A stretch of 64,000 bases of DNA from JBKEDF01 sp047975325 (GTDB taxonomy: Bacteria; Pseudomonadota; Alphaproteobacteria; Rhodobacterales; Rhodobacteraceae). The notes below the pieces were generated by a model. It was not told where the DNA came from. It was given only the letters and a program-made list of their open reading frames with translations, and searched no databases. The stretch is from the NCBI GenBank assembly GCA_047975325.1, contig JBKEDF010000080.1, positions 1 to 64,000 on the forward strand, in the 5' to 3' direction. Below, piece after piece: positions 30,382 through 40,436 of the stretch. Position 1 is the first letter of the stretch, and each line of letters starts with the position of its first letter. A program made the position numbers and the translations under genes.

Positions 30382-33342
30382 TTACTTTCCTGTCAGCGCA
30401 TCGGCGACCAGGGCTTCCTGTTCCGCCTTGTGGCGGGAGGCAAGCCCCGTTGCCGGAGAGGCGGAGGGCAGACGCCCGGCATAACGTGCGCGGCCATGCT
30501 TGGCCCCGATCTTGGCCAGGACCGATTCGAGATTGGGTTCGACGAAGGACCAGTACCCCTGATTTTTCGGTTCTTCCTGACAGAAGATGATCTCGGCCTT
30601 CTTGAAACGCTCCAGTTCCTTCGAAAGTGCCGCGACCGGGAAGGGGTAAAGCTGTTCCAGCCGCATCAGATAGACATCCGTAAGCCCTTGTGCATCACGC
30701 TCGGCCAGCAGGTCATAATAGACCTTGCCGGAACAGATCACGACGCGCTTGATCTTGTCATCGGGCTTGAGATCCAGATCGGAATAACCCTTTTGCGCAT
30801 CGTCCCAAAGCACGCGGTGGAAGGTCGATCCCTTGGTGAAATCATCCGCGTTCGAGATGCATATCGGATGGCGCAGAAGGGATTTCGGCGTCATCAGAAC
30901 CAGCGGTTTGCGGAAGTCGCGATGCAGCTGGCGGCGCAGGATGTGAAAATAGTTCGCGGGGGTTGAACAATTGGCGACGATCCAGTTGTCATTGGCCGAC
31001 ATCTGCAGGAACCGTTCCGGTCGTGCAGAGGAATGTTCCGGCCCCTGACCTTCGAACCCGTGGGGCAGAAGGCAGACGAGGCCCGACATGCGCAGCCATT
31101 TCGATTCCCCGGAATTGATGAACTGGTCGAACATGATCTGTGCGCCATTGGCAAAATCGCCAAACTGCGCCTCCCACATCACCAATGCATTGGGTTCGGA
31201 CAGCGAATAGCCGTATTCGAAGCCCAGCACCGCATATTCCGAAAGCATCGAATCGATGACCTCGTAATGCGACTGATCGGCATTGATATGGTTGAGAGGG
31301 TAATAACGTTCCTCATTTGTCTGATCGATGAAGCCCGAATGGCGCTGGCTGAAGGTGCCGCGGGTACAATCCTGCCCCGCAAGCCGCACCGGATAGCCTT
31401 CGGTCAGCAAGGTCCCGAAGGCCAGCGCCTCTGCCGTGGCCCAGTCGAAGCCCTGCCCGGTTTCGAACATCTTTGCCTTCGCCTTGAGCTGGCGCGCCAC
31501 AGTCTTGTGCATGTTGAACCCATCCGGCACACGGGTCAGCGCCGCGCCGACCTCGGCCAGGGTTTCAGGCGTGATGGAGGTAACGCCGGGCTGATAATCC
31601 TCACCCTCGCGGGTCATGTGTTTCCAGCGGCCATCCAGCCAGTCGGCCTTGTTGGGCTTGTAATCCTTTCCGGCTTCGAATTCCTCGTTCAGATGGGCCT
31701 GGAAGGCGGTTTTCATATCGTCGATTTCGCCTTCGGGGATCAACCCGTCCTGCACCAGGCGTTCGGTATAAAGTTGCAGGGTTGTCTTGTGCTGGCGGAT
31801 GCGCTTGTACATCGCCGGATTGGTGAACATCGGCTCATCGCCTTCGTTATGGCCGAATCGGCGATAACAGAAGATATCGATCACCACATCCTTGTGGAAT
31901 TTCTGCCGGAATTCGGTGGCCACGCGCGCAGCATGGACAACGGCTTCGGGGTCGTCACCATTCACGTGGAAAATCGGGGCCTCCACCATCAGCGCGATAT
32001 CCGTCGGATAGGGGGAGGAGCGTGAAAAATGCGGTGCGGTGGTAAAGCCGATCTGGTTATTCACCACGATATGCATGGTGCCGCCGGTTTTGTGGCCGCG
32101 CAGCCCCGACAGGCCGAAACATTCTGCCACGACGCCCTGTCCGGCAAAGGCGGCATCGCCATGCAGCAGGATCGGCAGGACCTGTTCACGGTTCGTGTCG
32201 TGCAACTGATCCTGTTTCGCGCGAACCTTGCCCAGGACGACAGGGTTCACCGCCTCCAGATGCGAAGGGTTGGCTGTCAGTGAAAGGTGGACGACATTAC
32301 CATCGAATTCACGATCCGAAGAGGCGCCAAGGTGATATTTCACATCGCCGGAGCCATCCACATCCTCCGGTTTGAAACTGCCGCCCTGGAAGTCGTTGAA
32401 GATCGCCTTGAAGGGCTTGCCCATCACAGTGGCCAGAACTGACAGACGCCCGCGATGCGGCATGCCGATCACGACATCGCGAACCCCCAGTGCGCCGCCG
32501 CGCTTGATGATCTGTTCCATCGCGGGGATAAGGCTTTCGCCGCCATCAAGGCCAAAGCGTTTCGTCCCCATATACTTGACCTGGCAGAATTTTTCAAAAC
32601 CCTCGGCCTCTACCAGCTTGTTCAGGATTGCCTTGCGCCCGTTCTTGGTAAAGGCGATTTCCTTGCCGTAGCCCTCAATTCTTTCCTTCAGCCAGGCAGA
32701 TTCCTCCGGGTTGGAAATATGCATGTATTGCAGGGCGAAGGTACCGCAATAGGTCCGTTTCACAAGATCGACGATCTGGCGTATCGAGGCATGGGTGAGG
32801 CCCAGAACATTGTCGATGAAGATCGGACGATCCCAGTCTGCATCGGTGAAACCGTAGGATTTCGGATCAAGTTCGGGATGGTTGGACGTATCCTGCATCC
32901 CCAACGGGTCAAGATCGGCGGCAAGGTGACCACGGATCCGGTATGCCCGGATAAGCATCAAGGCGCGGATGCTGTCCAGAACGGCGCGCTGAAGTTCGGT
33001 ATCCGAAAGATTGACACCTGCCTCCCCGGCTTTGGCTGCGATCTTTTCGGCGGCGGATTTCGCCTCCTTGCCGGTCGCTTCGGGCCATTCCCCTGTCAGC
33101 GCGCCGGTCAGGTCATCGGCGGGCATGGGGGGCCAGTCGGACCTGGCCCAGGAAGGCCCCGCAGCGGCGGCCGTGGCCACCTGTTCGGCCTCGCCCAGTT
33201 CCTTGAAATAGGCGGCCCAGGAGGCATCGACGGAAGCAGGATCGGCGGCATGGCGCGCGGCCATCTGATCGATGTAATCGGCATTGGCCCCATCCAGGAA
33301 GGAAGAGGCACGGAATTGGCTGTTAGGGGACTGTTCGGTCAT
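30382..33342 (-). CDS. sucA: 2-oxoglutarate dehydrogenase E1
   Basis: A 986-aa thiamine-diphosphate enzyme that decarboxylates 2-oxoglutarate and succinylates the lipoyl group of SucB. The ThDP motif runs [13 protein letters not shown] to [18 protein letters not shown] and [11 protein letters not shown] are substrate-site blocks. The C-terminal half has [15 protein letters not shown] and [16 protein letters not shown] 33342 gives the typical [17 protein letters not shown]-terminus, although the frame is open to 33525. The start overlaps the stop of a possible 77-aa ORF by ATGA. Confidence 0.95.
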   Translation of the reverse strand: MTEQSPNSQFRASSFLDGANADYIDQMAARHAADPASVDASWAAYFKELGEAEQVATAAAAGPSWARSDWPPMPADDLTGALTGEWPEATGKEAKSAAEKIAAKAGEAGVNLSDTELQRAVLDSIRALMLIRAYRIRGHLAADLDPLGMQDTSNHPELDPKSYGFTDADWDRPIFIDNVLGLTHASIRQIVDLVKRTYCGTFALQYMHISNPEESAWLKERIEGYGKEIAFTKNGRKAILNKLVEAEGFEKFCQVKYMGTKRFGLDGGESLIPAMEQIIKRGGALGVRDVVIGMPHRGRLSVLATVMGKPFKAIFNDFQGGSFKPEDVDGSGDVKYHLGASSDREFDGNVVHLSLTANPSHLEAVNPVVLGKVRAKQDQLHDTNREQVLPILLHGDAAFAGQGVVAECFGLSGLRGHKTGGTMHIVVNNQIGFTTAPHFSRSSPYPTDIALMVEAPIFHVNGDDPEAVVHAARVATEFRQKFHKDVVIDIFCYRRFGHNEGDEPMFTNPAMYKRIRQHKTTLQLYTERLVQDGLIPEGEIDDMKTAFQAHLNEEFEAGKDYKPNKADWLDGRWKHMTREGEDYQPGVTSITPETLAEVGAALTRVPDGFNMHKTVARQLKAKAKMFETGQGFDWATAEALAFGTLLTEGYPVRLAGQDCTRGTFSQRHSGFIDQTNEERYYPLNHINADQSHYEVIDSMLSEYAVLGFEYGYSLSEPNALVMWEAQFGDFANGAQIMFDQFINSGESKWLRMSGLVCLLPHGFEGQGPEHSSARPERFLQMSANDNWIVANCSTPANYFHILRRQLHRDFRKPLVLMTPKSLLRHPICISNADDFTKGSTFHRVLWDDAQKGYSDLDLKPDDKIKRVVICSGKVYYDLLAERDAQGLTDVYLMRLEQLYPFPVAALSKELERFKKAEIIFCQEEPKNQGYWSFVEPNLESVLAKIGAKHGRARYAGRLPSASPATGLASRHKAEQEALVADALTGK

Positions 33343-33572
33343 TGGCTTACCCCGGGTTTGCAAGGAAGTTGAAGGCGATGGATGAATGGGCGGCGGTGCC
33401 GGTCGGGACCAACCGGTACAGGGCTGAAACTGGTGTCGAAGATGGAACGCGCCATGAAGGCACGCCCCCCGGTGCGGGCGGCACGGGAGGGGGCAACGGG
33501 CAGGGGCGGGTGGTCCGCAGACCACGGCCCCGCCGTGCGATATACCTTTTCGGATTGAAATGGTGGTTGCAC
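33339..33572 (-). CDS. Possible 77-aa ORF between sucD and sucA, coupled to sucA
   Basis: GTG 33572 is preceded at ideal spacing by GGGGAGGAGAAC, one of the best Shine-Dalgarno sites in the region. The frame runs 77 codons and its TGA overlaps the sucA ATG (ATGA). The product is Pro/Arg rich, with no membrane segment and no recognised motif. The rest of the 269-bp sucD-sucA gap holds only a small inverted repeat at 33510-33525. It may be a real small protein or a leader that sets sucA translation. Composition is not strongly protein-like. Confidence 0.4.
   Translation of the reverse strand: MQPPFQSEKVYRTAGPWSADHPPLPVAPSRAARTGGRAFMARSIFDTSFSPVPVGPDRHRRPFIHRLQLPCKPGVSQ
33510..33525. repeat. 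Short inverted repeat in the sucD-sucA gap
   Basis: GTGGTC and GACCAC form a perfect 6-bp stem with a 4-base loop, flanked by GC-rich sequence. No T-run follows on either strand, so termination is unlikely. It lies within the possible 77-aa ORF. Confidence 0.3.
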
Positions 33573-33611
33573 GTTCTCCTCCCCGAGGGGCTGTCCCCCC
33601 CGTTCTAGTGA

Positions 33612-34496
33612 TTAGCTCTTGATTGCTTTCATCACGGCCTCACCCAGATGGGCAGGGCTTTCGGCGACGATGATACCGGCCGATTTCATGGCTTCGATCT
33701 TCGATTCGGCATCACCCTTGCCACCCGAAACGATGGCGCCGGCATGACCCATGCGGCGGCCCGGAGGTGCGGTGCGGCCCGCGATGAACCCGGCGACGGG
33801 TTTCCAGCGGCCTTTCTTGCGCTGTTCGGCCAGGAACTCGGCGGCCTCTTCCTCGGCCGAGCCACCGATTTCACCGATCATGATCATCGATTGCGTTTCC
33901 GGATCGTCAAGGAACATGTCCAGTACATCGATATGTTCGGTGCCCTTGATCGGATCGCCGCCAATGCCCACGGCGCTGGATTGCCCAAGACCCAGATCGG
34001 TGGTCTGTTTCACCGCCTCATAGGTCAGCGTTCCGGAACGGGAGACAACACCGCAGGAGCCCCGCTTGTGGATATGACCCGGCATGATGCCGATCTTGCA
34101 GGCATCGGGGGTGATTACCCCGGGGCAGTTCGGCCCCACGAGTCGAGATTTCGACCCTTCCAGCGCGCGCTTGACCTTCATCATGTCCAGAACCGGACTG
34201 CCTTCGGTGATGCAGACGATCAGCGGCATTTCCGCATCTATTGCCTCCAGGATCGAATCGGCGGCAAAGGGGGGAGGCACGTAGATCACGGTTGCATCTG
34301 CCTGGGTTTTTGCCTTGGCCTCATGAACCGAATTGAAGACCGGCAGATCCAGATGGGTGATCCCGCCCTTGCCGGGCGTCACGCCCCCGACCATTTTGGT
34401 GCCATAGGCAATGGCCTGTTCGGTATGGAATGTCCCCTGAGAGCCGGTCAGGCCCTGACAGATGACTTTAGTGTTTTCGTTGATGAGGACTGCCAT
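33612..34496 (-). CDS. sucD: Succinyl-CoA synthetase (succinate--CoA ligase) alpha subunit
   Basis: A 294-aa CoA-binding subunit. The Rossmann-type start [18 protein letters not shown] binds CoA, and [14 protein letters not shown] contains the phosphorylated histidine. With SucC it makes ATP or GTP from succinyl-CoA in the TCA cycle. It is separated from sucC by one unrelated gene for a secreted protein, whereas sucC and sucD are usually adjacent. Confidence 0.95.
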   Translation of the reverse strand: MAVLINENTKVICQGLTGSQGTFHTEQAIAYGTKMVGGVTPGKGGITHLDLPVFNSVHEAKAKTQADATVIYVPPPFAADSILEAIDAEMPLIVCITEGSPVLDMMKVKRALEGSKSRLVGPNCPGVITPDACKIGIMPGHIHKRGSCGVVSRSGTLTYEAVKQTTDLGLGQSSAVGIGGDPIKGTEHIDVLDMFLDDPETQSMIMIGEIGGSAEEEAAEFLAEQRKKGRWKPVAGFIAGRTAPPGRRMGHAGAIVSGGKGDAESKIEAMKSAGIIVAESPAHLGEAVMKAIKS

Positions 34497-34546
34497 GGTT
34501 TATCTGGCTCCTGTTGTAGATGCTGTCGGATAAGAGATGGGACAGG

Positions 34547-35140
34547 TCATTCTGCCACCTCGATGCGTTGTGCTGTAAAGACCAGCGAATAGGGTGCGAC
34601 GATGATCGAAACCGGGATCTGTTCGCCATTCCAGTTGAACAAGGCCGCATAGTGATGGGTGCGATTGTCGTTTTGCCCGATCGTTTCACCCGCCATGCCC
34701 TTGGCCACGAATCCAAGCGGCATCTGACCGCCGAAAATCGGGGCCGGAGCAGTCGGGCGTACGATTTCCTCAAAGGCCCTGACCCAGAGTGTCGGGTCAT
34801 TCGATTGGGCAAGGTTGATCCGGGATGCATTGAAACCCTGATCATGGGCATTGCAATGATTGATACGTAGCCCCGGCAAGCCGGTTACGCGCAGGGTGAC
34901 CATCTGGTCATTGGCGAAACGGCGTGCCTCGACCAGCTGCCCGTCGGGTGAGGTTGCAACGGTCGCAATCCCGTTTGGCCCCGGATTGGGGGTCCCGGTA
35001 ATGAAACCTGCCTGATCGAACAGGGCATCCTTGCAGGTGCTTTGAAAGGTTTCCCATACCCGCGCCATGGCATCCTGCGGGGATTGCGCAAGGGCGGGGC
35101 TGGCAAGCAGCAAGGATATGGCAAACGAACGGATCATCAT
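34547..35140 (-). CDS. Secreted/periplasmic protein of unknown function inside the suc operon
   Basis: A 197-aa protein with a clear Sec signal peptide (MMIRSFAISLLLASPALAQ; cleavage predicted after ALA at residue 18). The mature part contains a Cys pair (CKDALF and INHCNAHDQG) that could form a disulfide. No catalytic motif is recognised. ATG 35137 is an equally good start. It lies 19 bp after sucC and about 50 bp before sucD on the same strand, so it is very probably co-transcribed with cytoplasmic TCA-cycle enzymes. That is odd for an exported protein. Confidence 0.8.
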   Translation of the reverse strand: MMIRSFAISLLLASPALAQSPQDAMARVWETFQSTCKDALFDQAGFITGTPNPGPNGIATVATSPDGQLVEARRFANDQMVTLRVTGLPGLRINHCNAHDQGFNASRINLAQSNDPTLWVRAFEEIVRPTAPAPIFGGQMPLGFVAKGMAGETIGQNDNRTHHYAALFNWNGEQIPVSIIVAPYSLVFTAQRIEVAE

Positions 35141-35159
35141 GAGGTCCCGGAAAGCCGCG

Positions 35160-36353
35160 TTACCCTTTCACGGCTTTCACGATCTTTTCGGCTCCGTCCT
35201 TCAGGTCATCGGCGGCAATCACATCTACATCGGAATTGTTGATGATTTCCTTGCCCTTCTCGACATTGGTGCCCTCAAGGCGCACGACCAGCGGGACTTT
35301 CAGCCCGACTTCCTTGACCGCGGCAATCACGCCTTCGGCAATTACGTCGCAGCGCATGATGCCGCCAAAGATGTTGACCAGGATGCCTTTTACATTCGGG
35401 TCGGAAGTGATGATCTTGAAGGCCTCGGTTACCTTTTCCTTGGTTGCGCCGCCACCGACATCCAGGAAATTTGCAGGCTCCGCGCCATAAAGCTTGATAA
35501 TGTCCATCGTCGCCATGGCAAGGCCCGCGCCATTGACCATGCAGCCGATTTCACCATCCAGCGCGATATAGTTGAGGTCATATTTGGAAGCTTCGAGTTC
35601 CTTGGGGTCTTCTTCCGTCGTGTCGCGCAGTTCGGCGATATCGGCATGGCGATAGACCGCGTTGCCGTCAAAACCCATCTTGGCATCGAGACATTTCAGG
35701 TTGCCATCGGGCGTGACGATCAACGGGTTGATCTCAAGCATCTCCATGTCCTTGTCGAGGAACAGCTTGTAGAGCGTGCGGATCAGCGCAACGCATTGCT
35801 TGACTTGCCCGCCTTTCAACCCTAGTGCGAAGGCCACGCGGCGACCGTGGAAATCCGAAAGCCCGGAAGCCGGAGCCACGGAACAGGAGATGATCTTTTC
35901 CGGCGTCTTGGCCGCGACTTCCTCAATATCCATGCCGCCTTCGGTAGAGGCCACAAAGGACACGCGGGAGGTCTGGCGATCCACCAGCAGCGCCAGATAG
36001 AGTTCACGTTCGATATCGCTGCCATCTTCGATATAGATACGGTTGACCTGCTTGCCGACCGGCCCCGTCTGATGTGTGACCAGCGTGCGACCCAGCATCT
36101 GCTTGGCCAGTTCGGACGCTTCGGCCACCGATTTGGCAAGGCGCACGCCGCCCTTGTCGCCGGCAGCGGCTTCCTTGAATTTGCCCTTGCCACGCCCGCC
36201 CGCGTGGATCTGCGCCTTCACGACCCAAAGCGGGCCGTCAAGTTCACTGGCTGCGGCCTTGGCCTCTTCGGCCCGAAGCACGACGCGCCCGTCCGAAACC
36301 GGGGCGCCATAGCTGCGCAGAAGTGCCTTGGCCTGATATTCATGGATATTCAT
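35160..36353 (-). CDS. sucC: Succinyl-CoA synthetase (succinate--CoA ligase) beta subunit
   Basis: A 397-aa ATP-grasp subunit that binds nucleotide and succinate. It has the standard N-terminus [16 protein letters not shown], the ATP-grasp block [14 protein letters not shown] and the C-terminal [13 protein letters not shown] and [12 protein letters not shown]. The start at 36353 is chosen from this N-terminus and AAGGACAG upstream; the open frame to 36455 covers the promoter region. It is the first gene of the suc operon. Confidence 0.95.
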   Translation of the reverse strand: MNIHEYQAKALLRSYGAPVSDGRVVLRAEEAKAAASELDGPLWVVKAQIHAGGRGKGKFKEAAAGDKGGVRLAKSVAEASELAKQMLGRTLVTHQTGPVGKQVNRIYIEDGSDIERELYLALLVDRQTSRVSFVASTEGGMDIEEVAAKTPEKIISCSVAPASGLSDFHGRRVAFALGLKGGQVKQCVALIRTLYKLFLDKDMEMLEINPLIVTPDGNLKCLDAKMGFDGNAVYRHADIAELRDTTEEDPKELEASKYDLNYIALDGEIGCMVNGAGLAMATMDIIKLYGAEPANFLDVGGGATKEKVTEAFKIITSDPNVKGILVNIFGGIMRCDVIAEGVIAAVKEVGLKVPLVVRLEGTNVEKGKEIINNSDVDVIAADDLKDGAEKIVKAVKG

Positions 36354-36456
36354 AAGCCTGTCCTTCGCTGTCAATTTTTCGGGTGATGGCACAGATATCG
36401 CGAGATTCAAAAGAAATTTGCAGTTTCCATGTGGGAATGGTTCTAAAAAAGACATT

Positions 36457-36466
36457 TGTGATCACA
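36457..36466. promoter_or_regulatory. Palindrome TGTGATCACA, proximal copy upstream of sucC
   Basis: A perfect 10-bp palindrome centred 108 bp upstream of the sucC start. An identical copy lies with its centre exactly 21 bp away (36478-36487), which places both on the same DNA face. The pair fits cooperative binding by a dimeric regulator (GntR-, Lrp- or CRP-like; it is not the gapped CRP consensus). Confidence 0.5.
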
Positions 36467-36477
36467 GTTGGAAAATG

Positions 36478-36487
36478 TGTGATCACA
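36478..36487. promoter_or_regulatory. Palindrome TGTGATCACA, distal copy upstream of sucC
   Basis: This is the second perfect copy of the 10-bp palindrome, with slightly longer imperfect symmetry (ATGTGTGATCACATG). The A/T-rich surroundings contrast with the GC-rich coding DNA. The rest of the 36354-36609 gap holds no ORF I would support. Confidence 0.5.
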
Positions 36488-36609
36488 TGCTGCGGCTGCA
36501 TGATGCCTCAGGCGATTCGAAATGGTTTCTTTCAGGGGCCCATCGATTTTGAAATTGTATTTTCACCTGATTGATTCGCCCTTCCCGGTTCGACGGCGAT
36601 GGCGGGGGG

Positions 36610-37347
36610 TCAGAACACAGCCCAGATCAGGCGGAGGGACAGGAACAGCAGCGTCCAGAGTACCAGTTTGTAAAACAATGCTTCGGGCATCACCTTGACC
36701 AGCCATACGCCCAGAAAAACCGATAGCGCGGCCGGGGCCATCAGCCAGACGGCAATGGGCAGGCTATCCCGATTCAGCATGCCGACCGACCAATAGGCGG
36801 GAAGCTTGGCGGCGTTGACCCAGGTGAAAAGGATGGTGGAGGTTCCGGCGAAAACCTCCTTCGGGAGCCGCAAAGGCACGGCATAGATCTGATAGGGCGG
36901 GCCGCCGGCATGGCTGACGAAACTGGTGAAACCCGTGGCGACGCCCCAGAACATCCCGGGGCCTGTCCGGGCTGTGCGCGCGCCGCCTGTCGCCCCCATC
37001 CCCAAAAGCCTGCTGGCAGCGAATGCTGCACCCATCACACCGATCATTGCGCCGACAAGGGTTTCGGAAACCCAGGCGGCCGTGGCCCATCCCAGGATGA
37101 TCCCGATTGTCGCTGCCGGGGCCATGATCTTCAGGATCCGCATGTCGAATGCCTTGCGATAGGCCCAAAGGCCGAACCAGTCCGAGACGATATAGATGGG
37201 AAGAAGCAACCCTGCCGCCTGCAGGGGTGGCATTGCGACGCTCAGGATCGGCACGGATGTCATGGCAACGACAGGCAATCCCCCCTTGCCCATGCCGACC
37301 ATGACGGAGGCCAGGACGGCCAGTGCCCAGAACTGAATATCACCCAT
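36610..37347 (-). CDS. TSUP-family (TauE/SafE) membrane transporter
   Basis: A 245-aa protein with about eight hydrophobic segments. Its two repeats each contain the family pattern: GMGKGGLPVVAM near the N-terminus and GFTSFVSHAGGPPYQIY in the middle. TSUP proteins export or import small organosulfur or carboxylate anions (sulfite, sulfoacetate and others). The substrate cannot be inferred. It lies between sucC and mdh on the minus strand and is divergent from mdh. Nothing nearby points to sulfur metabolism. Confidence 0.88.
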   Translation of the reverse strand: MGDIQFWALAVLASVMVGMGKGGLPVVAMTSVPILSVAMPPLQAAGLLLPIYIVSDWFGLWAYRKAFDMRILKIMAPAATIGIILGWATAAWVSETLVGAMIGVMGAAFAASRLLGMGATGGARTARTGPGMFWGVATGFTSFVSHAGGPPYQIYAVPLRLPKEVFAGTSTILFTWVNAAKLPAYWSVGMLNRDSLPIAVWLMAPAALSVFLGVWLVKVMPEALFYKLVLWTLLFLSLRLIWAVF

Positions 37348-37380
37348 GCCACGGTTCCCGATTCTTCTCCGAAGCAGTAG

Positions 37381-38478
<1,098 letters not shown>

Positions 38479-38500
38479 GCCCGTGCCAGATGATCAGGGG

Positions 38501-38530
38501 GAGGGGCGTGCCATAGGGCACGCCCCTTTT
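38501..38530 (+). terminator. Rho-independent terminator after mdh
   Basis: GGGGCGTGCC pairs with GGCACGCCCC around a very short loop, followed by TTTT. It lies 23 bp after the mdh stop. Confidence 0.85.
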
Positions 38531-38591
38531 CCTGTGGAAAAGACCAGCAACAGGGTCGCATTGAGGCCCGTTTCATCAGACTGACCCGCAT

Positions 38592-39299
38592 ATGGGCGCA
38601 AACGTGCTTTCCCCCCTCTATCTTCAACCCGGTTTCTATGGGGATGCGCTTGCGAAGGGGCGGCATCGTGCCATCATTGGCGGACGCTGGGATGAAACCG
38701 GGATCATCCAGATGAACCTTCTTCAGCGGGAAGGGCTGCGGCCGAAACACCGGCTGCTGGATATCGGATGCGGGCCGCTCAGGACGGGGTGTCGGCTGGT
38801 TCATTTTCTCAATCCGCAGCATTATTGGGGCACCGATCTTTCACGGGATCTGATGCTGCGGGGTTATCGTGAAGAGCTGACGGAATCCGGTCGCGCCCGT
38901 TTGCCCCGGGAACAGCTGGTCAAGGACGGTGATTTTGCCTTTCCCGGGGTTCCGGATATATTCGACTACCTTTTCTGCTTTGCCCTTTTCACGCATTTTC
39001 CACTGGATTTTCTGGAAAGGGGTTTGGCAGGAATTACCCGGCATTTCCGCTGTTTCGACAAGCTTTTGTTCACGATCTTTCTTGCCCCGGAGGATGGATT
39101 TTCGCGGCCCTGTCGTCAAAATGACGGCGTGGTCACCCATCCTGATCGTCCACCATGGCATTTCCGCGAGGCCGATATTCATGATGCCGCCGCGATGGCC
39201 GGGCTCAAGGTGATGCGGCGCGACATACGCCTGCCGAGGGGGCAGGTCCTATTCGGGGCGCAGGGGCCGGGGCGGCAGGGAAACCTGCCTGGGCCCTGA
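38592..39299 (+). CDS. Class I SAM-dependent methyltransferase, substrate unknown
   Basis: A 235-aa protein with SAM-binding motif I, LLDIGCGPLRTGCRL, near residue 58, followed by a plausible motif II (YWGTDLSRDLML). The order fits Rossmann-fold methyltransferases of small molecules. The N-terminal FYGDALAKGRHRAIIGGRWDE and the stretch FALFTHFPLDFLERGL also occur in enzymes annotated only as methyltransferases. No neighbouring pathway suggests a substrate. It is a single gene, convergent with the DapA-family gene. Confidence 0.8.
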   Translation: MGANVLSPLYLQPGFYGDALAKGRHRAIIGGRWDETGIIQMNLLQREGLRPKHRLLDIGCGPLRTGCRLVHFLNPQHYWGTDLSRDLMLRGYREELTESGRARLPREQLVKDGDFAFPGVPDIFDYLFCFALFTHFPLDFLERGLAGITRHFRCFDKLLFTIFLAPEDGFSRPCRQNDGVVTHPDRPPWHFREADIHDAAAMAGLKVMRRDIRLPRGQVLFGAQGPGRQGNLPGP

Positions 39300-39332
39300 T
39301 GACTGGCAAAGTCGGTCTGTTTCCCGAAGGCC

Positions 39333-40244
39333 TTATTTCCCCCAGTTCAGCACCAACGGATTGAGCGGCCGCAAAAGACCAAGCAGTGCCGCGCGGGTAT
39401 CGGGATGCAATGGCTGGATCGGATGGCGGCAGAAATCGGACCTGATGACCCCGCCTTCCATCATAGCCGCCTTGGCCGAACGGAAACCGCATTGCCGGTT
39501 TTCAAAATTCACCGCCGGAAGAATACGGTTATAGGCGGCTTCGGCCTCTGCGGCGCGGCCTGCATGCCAATGGGTCAGGACCGGTTTGATCTGATCGGAA
39601 ATCATTGCCGATGTCATCGAACCCGTTGCGCCGGCCTGAAGGTCAGCCATGAGCGTGATTGCTTCCTCCCCGTCGAAGGGGCCTTCGATGGTATCCCCGC
39701 CCTCGGCGATCAGTGCGCGCAGCTTGGCGGCCGCCTGTGGTACCTCGATCTTGAAAAGCTTCACCATCTCGATTTCCCGCGCCATCCTGACCAGAAGCGG
39801 CACGGGCAGATCGACCCCGGAAAGGGGGGCGTCCTGGATCATGATCGGGATGCCGACATCACCTACAGCCTGAAACTGTTCATAGGTCTGCTGGGCATTT
39901 CCCTTGAGGAGCGCGCCATGATAGGGAGGCATCATCATGACCATTGCAGCACCAAGATCCCGCGCCAGACGCGCGCGATCCACCACGATGGGGGTTGCGA
40001 AATGGCTGATGGTCACGATGACCGGCACCCGGCCTGCAACATGTTCAAGGCAGAGCCGTGTCAGCGTTTCGCGTTCCGCATCGGAAATCAGGAATTGTTC
40101 GGAGAAATTTGCAAGGATGCAGATCCCGTCCACGCCCTGATCGACCATCAGATCAAGCACCCTGCGCATGCCCGGCAGATCGAGCGTGCCATCCTCATTG
40201 AAGGGCGTGGGGGCGACGGGCCAGATGCCGGAATAGCGTGCCAT
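39333..40244 (-). CDS. DapA-family lyase/dehydratase (not dihydrodipicolinate synthase itself)
   Basis: A 303-aa class I aldolase-fold protein. It begins GIWPVAPTPFNEDGTLD, has ANFSEQF in place of the usual GTTGE phosphate-like loop, and keeps the Schiff-base lysine in KLFKIE. Loss of the DapA loop argues against lysine biosynthesis. The closest pattern I recall is L-2-keto-3-deoxyarabonate dehydratase or a related keto-deoxy-sugar-acid enzyme, but this is uncertain. ATG 40244 has AAGGAAC upstream; the frame is open far upstream. It is divergent from lldD, with a palindrome between. Confidence 0.75.
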   Translation of the reverse strand: MARYSGIWPVAPTPFNEDGTLDLPGMRRVLDLMVDQGVDGICILANFSEQFLISDAERETLTRLCLEHVAGRVPVIVTISHFATPIVVDRARLARDLGAAMVMMMPPYHGALLKGNAQQTYEQFQAVGDVGIPIMIQDAPLSGVDLPVPLLVRMAREIEMVKLFKIEVPQAAAKLRALIAEGGDTIEGPFDGEEAITLMADLQAGATGSMTSAMISDQIKPVLTHWHAGRAAEAEAAYNRILPAVNFENRQCGFRSAKAAMMEGGVIRSDFCRHPIQPLHPDTRAALLGLLRPLNPLVLNWGK

Positions 40245-40304
40245 GGGATGTTCCTTGAACAGTTGATTCCTTGTTATCTGTCGTTTCTTACCAGTTTGTC
40301 CGGG

Positions 40305-40320
40305 TTTTGGTATACCGGTT
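40305..40320. promoter_or_regulatory. GntR-like palindrome between the DapA-family gene and lldD
   Basis: The core GGTATACC (40309-40316) is a perfect palindrome inside TTTTGGTATACCGGTT. The TTGGTnnACCAA-type pattern is usual for FadR/PdhR/LldR-type GntR operators, which often control lactate genes. It lies in the 192-bp divergent gap. No regulator gene is nearby. Confidence 0.4.
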
Positions 40321-40436
40321 TTACCAGCTTGCCGCTCCATGCCCGCGATCTGCATGGAAGCTTGCAGCAATTCGGGTGCGTTGGTAATCCGGGTTGACCA
40401 ATCCCGCGCCGCTGTGCCCGCATAAGGAACTTCGCA

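Noticed and set aside
33510..33525. Inverted repeat before sucA as a transcription terminator
   Set aside because: The stem is short and no T-run follows on the minus strand, and sucA must be transcribed from the upstream suc promoter.
36383..36574. 63-codon plus-strand ORF upstream of sucC
   Set aside because: It covers the A/T-rich regulatory region with the two palindromes and has no convincing ribosome-binding site.
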